A DNA stretch of 31,220 bases from NCBI GenBank assembly GCA_003513845.1, contig DOTB01000012.1:1-31220 (forward strand). The letters run 5' to 3'. A program made the position numbers and the translations under genes. Shown piece after piece: positions 24,457 to 31,220 of the stretch (positions within the stretch are counted from its first letter, which is position 1; every line of letters starts with the position of its first letter). The notes under the pieces are model-generated. The model had not been told where the DNA came from. It ran no database searches and worked only from the letters and a program-made list of their open reading frames with translations. This DNA is from Candidatus Atribacteria bacterium (lineage in GTDB: Bacteria; Atribacterota; Phoenicimicrobiia; Phoenicimicrobiales; Phoenicimicrobiaceae).

Positions 24457-25740
24457 TTATTTCATTATCGAAGGTAGCCAGGTGCACAAAGGAGGAAAGG
24501 CGATTATCAATACTATCATCAATACTATTAATAACATAAATGGCCAAACACCTTTAATAATATCTGCCATATTACTCTCTGAATCAACGCCGTTAATAAC
24601 GTACAAATTAATTCCTACTGGAGGAGTAATTAAAGCCATTTCCATATTAATTACTAATATTACTGCATACCAGATAGGATCGATATGCAAAACATGTAAA
24701 ATAGAAATTATTAAAGGCATAGTTAATAAAATAATTGATACAGTTTCTAAAATACAACCCAATAATAGCATTAATATATTCATGGCAATAACGAACATTA
24801 GAGGAGAAAAATTTTTTTCTATTACTAAACTGGTCAAAGTTTGTGGAATTTCTAAATAGGTCATTACCTGACCAAAAAGTATGGCCCCAGCTATAATTAA
24901 GGCTATCATACAAGATGTTTCAACAGATTTTAGAAATATTTTTTTGAAATCTTTTAATTTCAAGGTTTTATAAATAAATAAACATATAAATAGACTATAA
25001 CCTAATCCTACTCCCGCAGCTTCAGTAGGAGTAAATATTCCAGTATAAATACCTCCAATTATTATAAAAGGTAAAATTATACCCCATATATTTTTTGAAG
25101 TAATTTCCCATCTTTCGTTCCATGAAGCAGCTTCTACCACATTATAAGCTCCTCCTTTACTGCTCTTATAAACAGCATAAATAATAAAAATTAAAGTTAA
25201 GATAATGCCGGGAATAATACCAGCGATAAAAAGTTTTCCTACTGATTCTTCAGTAATAGCTCCATAAAGAATCATTGGTATACTAGGTGGAATAAGAATT
25301 CCCAAAGTCCCTCCCGCTGCTAAAAGCCCTAAAGTAAATCTCCTCTCGTAGCCTCTTTCTATTAAGGCGGGAATAGCTACCATTCCTATGGTAGCTGCAG
25401 TTGCTGCACTTGAACCCGTAATGGCAGCGAAAAATGCACAGCTTAAAATTGTTGCAACAGCTAATCCACCAGGTAAATGCCTTACCCAAACATTCATGAC
25501 ATTAAAAAGATCATCTCCAACTTTTCCCTCCAATAGTATTTGACTCATCATTACAAATAGTGGAATAGAAAGTAATACAAAACTATCTAAAGAAGAATAA
25601 ATAACCTGGCCAATAATATTTATGGGTAGATCAAAAACAAAAATTAAAAATGTTGCAGTAACTCCAAGAGAAAAAGCTACTGGCAATCCTAAAAACAGGG
25701 TAACTAATAACAGGCCTATAACTATAATAAAATTTAACAC
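24457..25740 (-). CDS. dctM: TRAP transporter large permease (DctM)
   Basis: This is the large membrane subunit of a TRAP carrier, which imports an organic acid with Na+. It has about 12 TM helices. GLPVAFSLGVTA at the start, AFFAAITGSSAATAATIGMV and GILIPPSIPMILYG, and later TPPVGINLYVING are DctM signatures. The length of 427 is normal. The start is GTG at 25740, with GGGAGGAT upstream and 19 bases after dctQ. It is the last gene of the run. DctM family members carry C4-dicarboxylates and many other acids; the context here suggests a dicarboxylate. Confidence 0.96.
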   Translation of the reverse strand: MLNFIIVIGLLLVTLFLGLPVAFSLGVTATFLIFVFDLPINIIGQVIYSSLDSFVLLSIPLFVMMSQILLEGKVGDDLFNVMNVWVRHLPGGLAVATILSCAFFAAITGSSAATAATIGMVAIPALIERGYERRFTLGLLAAGGTLGILIPPSIPMILYGAITEESVGKLFIAGIIPGIILTLIFIIYAVYKSSKGGAYNVVEAASWNERWEITSKNIWGIILPFIIIGGIYTGIFTPTEAAGVGLGYSLFICLFIYKTLKLKDFKKIFLKSVETSCMIALIIAGAILFGQVMTYLEIPQTLTSLVIEKNFSPLMFVIAMNILMLLLGCILETVSIILLTMPLIISILHVLHIDPIWYAVILVINMEMALITPPVGINLYVINGVDSESNMADIIKGVWPFMLLIVLMIVLIIAFPPLCTWLPSIMK

Positions 25741-25759
25741 CTTTATCTATCCTCCCCCC

Positions 25760-26263
25760 TTAAACTTTTTTGCTGTTTAAGATAAAATTGCATTCATCGA
25801 CAATAATTACTATAAATTGTAGCATCAAAAATATAAACCCCAACAATAAAGCAAATTTAGGTACCACCATAGGCATATGAAGAGGAGTGGGTGAAAGTTT
25901 ATGATATTTTATAGAAGTTACTACCATTTTATAACCCTGTTTGCAAACAATAATTGTATACCAAAGGGCCATTATACTGGTAATTAATCTAAGTCTACTT
26001 TGTACATGTTTTGATAATTTATTTATAAATAGATCTATATGAACATGTTTCCCTTTTTGTAGGGTGTAAGCTGCTCCTGCAAACATACTCCAAATAAAAA
26101 GATAGATAGATATTTCTTGGCTCCATACAGTGGGAGATTTAAAAACATATCTTGAAATAACTTCAAAAAGAATCAATATCCCCATTATAAAAATACCTAA
26201 TCCACTTAAATAACCAAAAAAACAAATTGTTTTACTAACCCTGTTATTAAATTCTTTAAACAT
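25760..26263 (-). CDS. dctQ: TRAP transporter small permease (DctQ)
   Basis: Four TM helices and SPTVWSQEISIYLFIWSMFA then GAAYTLQKGKHVHIDLF are typical of DctQ. It pairs with DctM to form the membrane unit. A longer in-frame start at 26347 would overlap dctP and read through a hairpin; AGAGGAGATTT directly before ATG 26263 fixes the start, giving 167 residues, the usual size. Confidence 0.93.
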   Translation of the reverse strand: MFKEFNNRVSKTICFFGYLSGLGIFIMGILILFEVISRYVFKSPTVWSQEISIYLFIWSMFAGAAYTLQKGKHVHIDLFINKLSKHVQSRLRLITSIMALWYTIIVCKQGYKMVVTSIKYHKLSPTPLHMPMVVPKFALLLGFIFLMLQFIVIIVDECNFILNSKKV

Positions 26264-26282
26264 AAATCTCCTCTTTTTAATA

Positions 26283-26321
26283 AATAAAGGGGAAAGGACT
26301 AAATAGCCTTTCCCCTTTATT
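26283..26321 (-). terminator. attenuating hairpin between dctP and dctQ
   Basis: AATAAAGGGGAAAGG (26283-26297) and CCTTTCCCCTTTATT (26307-26321) form a perfect 15-bp stem with a 9-base loop, starting seven bases after the dctP stop. A short T-rich stretch follows. It should partly end transcription and protect the dctP message, giving more binding protein than permease. Confidence 0.7.
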
Positions 26322-26327
26322 AGATTT

Positions 26328-27335
26328 TTATTGTACACTGAAAGCAATCTCCAGTAATTTTTCCCCTAATTCTCCAGTCTTTTCAGCATAATTTTTTCTT
26401 ACTGGTTCAGTTAACTTAATAAAAGCTTCTCGTTCTTGGGGTGAAAGTGTGTAAACCTCTAAACCTGCTTCTTCAATTACTTTTTGAGCTTCTCTTTCAG
26501 AATTCATTATTTCTCCGCGTAGCCATTTTTCTGCATCTTTTCCTGCTTTAATCAAAATCTGCTTCGTTTTCTCAGGCTGATCATTCCACCAATCTAAATT
26601 AGCCTGAACCACAAATTGTGCTGTAGAATAGTTGCATATAGTTAAAAATTTTTGGACTTCATAAATTTTACGAGAAACTGCTGCTGGCATTCCTGTAGTT
26701 GCTCCATCTACTGTCCCTCTTTGTAAAGCCATATACATTTCTGAAGAACTCATTACTACTGGAGTTCCTCCTAAAGCTTTTACTGTTTCAGCAGTAGCAT
26801 TACTAAAAGTCCTAATCTTTAAACCATTAAAATCTTCAGGTTTCTTCAGAGGTCTTTTACTATTAAAGAATTGCACAAATCCATAATCTACCCAAAAGAC
26901 CACTTTCGCTCCCTTTTCCTGAAAAGCTTTATCTAATAATTCACCAACTCCAGCATTTATAGCCTTTTCAATAGAAGATAACTCAGAAAAAATAAAAGGC
27001 ATTTCAAATATTTCAGCCGCAGGGATCATACCAGACCATTTATTTACTGGAACCAGGCCTAATTCAATATTACCATCTTGGATAGCTTCTACTATTTCAG
27101 TGTCTTTGAATAGTTGAGCAGAAGGAAATACCTTTATCTCAATCTTTCCCTGAGAATATTCATCTACCTTGCTGGCAAATAGTTCAAGTGATTTAGATAT
27201 ATGATGGGAAGGTGGCAATTGATTAGAAAGCCTGATTACCGTTTTGGCAGAAATATTTACACTAAATACTATAACCAATGTAAGTATTAGAATTACAAAA
27301 ATACTAGATTTTTTATTTAGCAAACTAATATTCAT
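26328..27335 (-). CDS. dctP: TRAP solute-binding protein (DctP)
   Basis: This secreted or periplasmic ligand-binding protein has an N-terminal signal (KSSIFVILILTLVIVFSVNI, cleavage near SA-K). KVFPSAQLFKDTEIVEAIQDG and FNGLKIRTFSNATAETVKAL are family motifs; the arginine of GLKIRT binds the ligand carboxylate in this family. QRGTVDGATTGMPAA follows. The length of 335 is normal. AAAGGAGGTG precedes the ATG, the strongest ribosome site in the run. It follows the lyase gene by 82 bases. Confidence 0.95.
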   Translation of the reverse strand: MNISLLNKKSSIFVILILTLVIVFSVNISAKTVIRLSNQLPPSHHISKSLELFASKVDEYSQGKIEIKVFPSAQLFKDTEIVEAIQDGNIELGLVPVNKWSGMIPAAEIFEMPFIFSELSSIEKAINAGVGELLDKAFQEKGAKVVFWVDYGFVQFFNSKRPLKKPEDFNGLKIRTFSNATAETVKALGGTPVVMSSSEMYMALQRGTVDGATTGMPAAVSRKIYEVQKFLTICNYSTAQFVVQANLDWWNDQPEKTKQILIKAGKDAEKWLRGEIMNSEREAQKVIEEAGLEVYTLSPQEREAFIKLTEPVRKNYAEKTGELGEKLLEIAFSVQ

Positions 27336-27417
27336 TTAATCACCTCCTTTCTTCTTATTATTCTGGTAAATAAAGAAGATTTTATTAGCAAACCTTTTGT
27401 GTCCTCTTAAATCTTCT

Positions 27418-28287
27418 TTATCTATTTATTGCATATTTATTTTGAAGCTCTTGCATCTCCTTTAATCCAACTAATTCATTAAATTGGTTGAAAGCAATTA
27501 ATTGATCTAATACCCCAGCTGCATTTCCCTTTTCTTTTAATTCTTTCATTACCTTAAAAATTGCTTTAGTAGAGGCATATAAAGCAGTCAAAGGATAAGT
27601 TACAATTTTATAACCCATACTCTCCAATTCTTTCACTGTTAAATAGGGAGTTTTCCCTTTTTCGATCATATTTGCCATCAACGGTACGTCAAAATGTTTG
27701 GGAATTTCTTTCAATTCCTCAACTGTCTGAGGAGCTTCTATAAAGATCATATCTGCGCCTGCTTCAACGCAAGCCTTGCCTTTTTCTATAGCCTCCTCTA
27801 AACCATATATTGCCCGATCATCTAATCTGGCCATAATTTTAAAATCGGGATCAACTCTAACATCTACAGCTGCTTTTATCTTTTGAACCATCTCTTCTTT
27901 GGAAATTACCTTTTTTCCTTCCATATGTCCACATCTTTTAGGCCATTCTTGGTCTTCAATAAATATACCAACTAAACCGGCTTTTTCAAATTCTCGAACT
28001 GTTCTTATTACATTTAAAGGATTACCATATCCTGTATCTGCATCACCAAAAACAGGTATATCCACCGCAGAAGTTATTTGCCGAGCTCTATCTAACATTT
28101 CACTGAAAGTTAATAATCCCCAATCAGGTTTAGCCAGTAAGCTAGCTGTAATACCGTATCCAGTAGTAAATATTGCTTCGAAACCTACCTTTTCCATAAT
28201 TTTTGCACTTAAAGCATCATAAGCACCGGGTAAAACTAATGCTTGCGGTCTTTTTAAAAGTTCATTAAATACTCTTCTTTGGTTCAT
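27418..28287 (-). CDS. isocitrate lyase/PEP mutase superfamily lyase, methylisocitrate or dimethylmalate lyase-like
   Basis: This TIM-barrel enzyme cleaves C-C bonds of 2-hydroxy-dicarboxylates. GDADTGYGNPLNV (81-93) holds the metal-binding aspartates. EDQEWPKRCGHMEGK (111-125) holds the catalytic cysteine (Cys119) of the K-(K/R)-CGH loop, found in isocitrate, methylisocitrate and 2,3-dimethylmalate lyases and absent from PEP mutase. The length of 289 fits methylisocitrate/dimethylmalate lyases, not the longer isocitrate lyases. It sits 48 bases after the dehydrogenase and before the TRAP genes. No methylcitrate synthase or dehydratase of the prp pathway is seen, so a dimethylmalate-type or related branched acid is plausible. 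Its ribosome site is weak (GGATGAG). Confidence 0.85.
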   Translation of the reverse strand: MNQRRVFNELLKRPQALVLPGAYDALSAKIMEKVGFEAIFTTGYGITASLLAKPDWGLLTFSEMLDRARQITSAVDIPVFGDADTGYGNPLNVIRTVREFEKAGLVGIFIEDQEWPKRCGHMEGKKVISKEEMVQKIKAAVDVRVDPDFKIMARLDDRAIYGLEEAIEKGKACVEAGADMIFIEAPQTVEELKEIPKHFDVPLMANMIEKGKTPYLTVKELESMGYKIVTYPLTALYASTKAIFKVMKELKEKGNAAGVLDQLIAFNQFNELVGLKEMQELQNKYAINR

Positions 28288-28335
28288 GTTTTTCTCATCC
28301 TATTCTTAATTTATTTAAAATAACTAATATTTTTA

Positions 28336-29466
28336 TTATCCTAACTCTCCGAGCTTTTTAACTACCTCATCTCCTACCTCAACAGTAGAAGAATTCCCTC
28401 CTAAATCACGAGACCTGACTTTCCCTTCGCTTAAGACCTTTTCCACTGCCTCCTCAATAGCTTGAGTAACCTTTGATTCTCCTAAGCAATCTAACATCAT
28501 TGCTCCGGCCAAGATGGTGGCAATAGGGTTGGCTACAGATTTATCCTTATATTTGGGAGCAGAACCGTGGATGGGTTCAAACATAGAAATACCTTCCGGG
28601 TTTATATTCCCCCCAGCGGCTATTCCTAAACCTCCCTGAATCATTGCCCCTAAATCGGTAATGATATCCCCAAACATATTAGGCGCCACTACTACCTTAA
28701 ACCACTCCGGTTTTCTTACCAACCACATAGTAATGGCATCTACAAAGGTAAATTCGGTCTCGATATCCGGATATTGACTGGCTACTTCATTAAAGATATC
28801 CCTCCAGAGACCATAGATATTAGTTAATACATTGGCTTTATCTACGGAGGTTACTCTTTTTAGGTTCTTCTTTTTAGCTAACTCAAAGGCGTATTTGATT
28901 ACCCTTTGGGTCCCAGGTCGGCTGATTAAACCGACCTGATAGCCCATCTCTTCTTCCTGTTCTAAGTGAAAATCTACCTGAATCTTGGTCTTATAGAGTT
29001 TTCTTAATACCTCTAAATGGTCTTGATGGGATCTAGCTGTAAATCTTCCTCCAATTCCTACATAGAAATCTTCGGTATTTTCTCTAACCACGTAAAAATT
29101 AATATCCTCTGGACTTTTGTCTTTTAAAGGACAGGGGACTCCTTTATATAATCTGATAGGCCGTAAATTGATATATTGGTCAAAATAAAATCTGGTCTTT
29201 AGCAATATCTCTTTTTCTAAGATACCTGGTTTTACTCGAGGGTCACCGATAGCCCCAAAGTAGATGGCATCCATATCTTCTATCTCTTTTAGGGCACTAT
29301 CCGGTAATAATTCCCCGGTCTTCAGGTAATGTTCGGCACCAAAGGGGTATTCAGTCCAGTTAATTTTTAATCCATAATGGCTGGAAGCTGCTTTTATTAC
29401 CTTCTTACCTTCTCGGATTATCTCCGGTCCTATCCCATCACCGGGAATTAAGGCTATATTATACAT
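28336..29466 (-). CDS. isopropylmalate/tartrate/D-malate dehydrogenase family enzyme (TtuC/DmlA-like)
   Basis: This NAD(P)-dependent beta-decarboxylating dehydrogenase acts on (2R)-malate-type acids. [20 protein letters not shown] (94-113) and [20 protein letters not shown] (122-141) follow the TtuC/DmlA tartrate and D-malate dehydrogenase pattern; LeuB usually reads R-E-L-T-G-G-I-Y at the second site. Catalytic Lys210 (SVDKAN) and the metal aspartates 243, 267 and 271 (FGDIITDLG) are intact. The length of 376 is usual. It overlaps leuD by eight bases, with AAGGAGAG before the ATG. An isopropylmalate or methylmalate role cannot be excluded. Confidence 0.83.
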   Translation of the reverse strand: MYNIALIPGDGIGPEIIREGKKVIKAASSHYGLKINWTEYPFGAEHYLKTGELLPDSALKEIEDMDAIYFGAIGDPRVKPGILEKEILLKTRFYFDQYINLRPIRLYKGVPCPLKDKSPEDINFYVVRENTEDFYVGIGGRFTARSHQDHLEVLRKLYKTKIQVDFHLEQEEEMGYQVGLISRPGTQRVIKYAFELAKKKNLKRVTSVDKANVLTNIYGLWRDIFNEVASQYPDIETEFTFVDAITMWLVRKPEWFKVVVAPNMFGDIITDLGAMIQGGLGIAAGGNINPEGISMFEPIHGSAPKYKDKSVANPIATILAGAMMLDCLGESKVTQAIEEAVEKVLSEGKVRSRDLGGNSSTVEVGDEVVKKLGELG

Positions 29467-29968
29467 CTTTCTCTCTCCTTTTCAATTCTTCTTGGACATA
29501 TTCTCTCAATCCCCCTAGGGAAATTATCTTCTGGATAAATGGGGGTAAGGGGTTGGTCTGGTAAACCTTATTTTTGGTTAAATTTTTTATTATCCCTTCT
29601 ACTGTATCAACTTCTAGTAGATCTCCTGGTAAACACTGCTCTACCACCTCTTCTGATTCAAAGATAGGAAGGCCAATGTTTATGGCATTTCGAAAAAATA
29701 TGCGAGCAAAAGATTTGGCTATGATACAAGAAACCCCGGCAGCTTTAAGGGCGATAGGGGCATGTTCGCGAGAACTCCCACAGCCAAAGTTCTTACCGGC
29801 TACTATGATGTCTCCCTGATCCATCTTTTTCACAAACTTAGGATCATAGTCTTCCATACAGTGCAGGGCCAATTCCTTAGGGTCAGAAGTATTAAGATAA
29901 CGCGCAGGTATAATTACATCAGTATCGATATTATCTTTAAATTTCCAGACTTTACCTTTAATTATCAT
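29459..29968 (-). CDS. leuD: LeuD-like small subunit of aconitase-family hydro-lyase
   Basis: This is the swivelling subunit that completes the active site of isopropylmalate isomerase, citraconase, homoaconitase or dimethylmaleate hydratase. [20 protein letters not shown] holds the substrate loop (YLNTSDP, 24-30), whose residue choice sets the substrate in this family; [16 protein letters not shown] (60-75) is the active-site loop. At 169 residues it is the short archaeal/thermophile type. It is one base from leuC and overlaps the dehydrogenase. Confidence 0.9.
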   Translation of the reverse strand: MIIKGKVWKFKDNIDTDVIIPARYLNTSDPKELALHCMEDYDPKFVKKMDQGDIIVAGKNFGCGSSREHAPIALKAAGVSCIIAKSFARIFFRNAINIGLPIFESEEVVEQCLPGDLLEVDTVEGIIKNLTKNKVYQTNPLPPFIQKIISLGGLREYVQEELKRREKDV

Positions 29969-29969
29969 T

Positions 29970-31220
29970 CTACTTCACCTCCTCAGGGCTGGCTATTTTA
30001 CCTAAAATGGCAGAAGCGGCTGCTACTGCAGGGCTAGCCAGATATACTTCACTTTCAGAGTGCCCCATCCTCCCTACGAAATTTCGATTAGTAGTAGAGA
30101 TGGCCCTTTCTCCTTTAGCCAGGATACCCATATAACCACCTAAACAGGGACCACAGGTAGGGGTGCTTACTGCGGCTCCGGAAGAGATGAATATGTCAAT
30201 TAACCCTTCCCGAAGGGCTTGGAGGTAAACCTCTTGGGTAGCAGGGATAATAATCAATCTGACTTCCGGATGAACCTGTTTTCCCTTTAAGATTTGGGCA
30301 GCTATGCGCAAATCTTCTATTCTCCCATTGGTACAGGAGCCGATGATGGATTGGTCAATCTTAATATCACCTACTTGGCTAATTGGTCTTGCATTCTCTG
30401 GTAGATGGGGGAAGGCCACCTGGGGTTCAATTTTACTCACATCGATTTCGATAATCTTTTCATAAAGGGCATCGGGGTCACTTTTATAAATTTGATAAGG
30501 TCTTTGAGCTCGCCCTTTCAGATATTCTAAAGTAATCTCATCGGGCTCAATGATTCCGGTTTTGGCCCCTGCTTCAATGGCCATATTACACATAGTAAAG
30601 CGGTTATCCATAGAAAGATTTTTAATTACTTCTCCGGAAAATTCCATCACCTTATAATTGGCTCCCTCTACTCCAATCAGGGAAATGGTATAGAGGATCA
30701 GGTCTTTTCCGCTTACCCAGGGGTTTAATTTTCCAGAATAGATAAACTTAATGGTAGGAGGTACTTTAAGCCAGACCTCACCCAGGGCCATAATGGCAGC
30801 TAAGTCGGTACTGCCTACTCCTATAGCCAGGGCACCTAAAGCCCCGGAGGTATCAGTATGAGAATCTGCTCCTACTACTATATCTCCGGGGAGGACTAAT
30901 CCTTTTTCTGGAAGGAGAGCATGTTCTACTCCCATTTTACCTACTTCGAAATAATTCTCTATCTCATACTCCTGAGCAAATTCCCGTAACAACTTACACT
31001 GCTCGGCAGATTTTATATCCTTATTGGGGGCAAAATGATCTGGAATCAGGCCAATTCTTTTTTTATCAAATACTTGCCCGGCCCCACTTTCTTTAAAGTA
31101 TTTTATGGCAATAGGCGCAGTGATATCATTGGCAAAGGCAAAGTCCACCCAGGTTTTGATTATATCTCCTATTTTAAAATCTTTTGTATCTGTATGGGCT
31201 GAAATTATTTTTTCTGCAAT
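29970..31220 (-). CDS. leuC: LeuC-like large subunit of aconitase-family hydro-lyase, 5' end outside the window
   Basis: This is the [4Fe-4S] subunit that hydrates and dehydrates a 2- or 3-hydroxy acid. [20 protein letters not shown] and [20 protein letters not shown] hold the three cluster cysteines. [20 protein letters not shown] and [20 protein letters not shown] are typical. The frame is open to the right edge ([19 protein letters not shown]), so only a few N-terminal residues are missing. It is the archaeal/short type of LeuC, also used for citraconate and dimethylmaleate. It leads the run leuC-leuD-dehydrogenase-lyase-TRAP. Confidence 0.93.
   Translation of the reverse strand: MAEKIISAHTDTKDFKIGDIIKTWVDFAFANDITAPIAIKYFKESGAGQVFDKKRIGLIPDHFAPNKDIKSAEQCKLLREFAQEYEIENYFEVGKMGVEHALLPEKGLVLPGDIVVGADSHTDTSGALGALAIGVGSTDLAAIMALGEVWLKVPPTIKFIYSGKLNPWVSGKDLILYTISLIGVEGANYKVMEFSGEVIKNLSMDNRFTMCNMAIEAGAKTGIIEPDEITLEYLKGRAQRPYQIYKSDPDALYEKIIEIDVSKIEPQVAFPHLPENARPISQVGDIKIDQSIIGSCTNGRIEDLRIAAQILKGKQVHPEVRLIIIPATQEVYLQALREGLIDIFISSGAAVSTPTCGPCLGGYMGILAKGERAISTTNRNFVGRMGHSESEVYLASPAVAAASAILGKIASPEEVK

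Noticed and set aside
24647..24913. Short open frames inside dctM and other large genes
   Set aside because: They are other-frame readings of strongly conserved transporter genes.
26264..26347. Longer DctQ start overlapping dctP
   Set aside because: The extension reads through the dctP end and the hairpin; AGAGGAG before 26263 fits better.

Overview
The window is AT-rich bacterial chromosome with dense single-strand operons and frequent TTG and GTG starts. It carries Gram-negative-style envelope lipid and glycan genes, TRAP transport, ferrous iron uptake and many small intergenic palindromic repeats. This suggests an uncultured, probably anaerobic bacterium; Atribacterota or a Clostridia-like lineage are my guesses. 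No marker gene in the window settles it.

Left part (1-8900): a decayed minus-strand gene and palindromic repeats come first, then a plus-strand patatin-like lipase. A minus-strand group follows: a two-TM protein with a winged-helix-like tail, a GT-A-like protein with a DTD motif, a GT-B glycosyltransferase, and a GT-A glycosyltransferase fused to a cyclic-nucleotide-binding domain. Next to them are a PlsC acyltransferase, a broken small gene and a macrodomain hydrolase.

Middle part (8900-20600): a plus-strand operon encodes an ArsR regulator, an ArsP-like permease, a CPxC mini-thioredoxin and an AhpD-like protein. Then come tRNA-Pro, bioY with a clear BirA-type operator on its promoter, and the birA repressor/ligase. 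A flavodoxin-like protein, tandem deoxynucleoside kinases, a LipM-type lipoate-pathway transferase, the CstA peptide/pyruvate transporter and several small proteins follow.

Right part (20600-31220): an mrp (ApbC/Nbp35) ATPase gene is broken by an extra C in a C7 tract and has lost its 5' end. A dtxR-feoA-feoB iron operon lies beside it. Next is a long minus-strand run that reads leuC-like, leuD-like, TtuC/DmlA-like dehydrogenase, isocitrate-lyase-superfamily lyase, TRAP dctP, dctQ and dctM, ending in a strong terminator. The run looks more like uptake and breakdown of a C4-C6 (methyl-branched) dicarboxylate than plain leucine synthesis. leuC runs off the right edge.

The most interesting items are the glycosyltransferase-cNMP fusion, the dicarboxylate catabolic cluster, the mixed MntR/DtxR metal site of the iron regulator, the BirA operator, the mrp break beside repeats, and at least three families of dispersed palindromic repeats.
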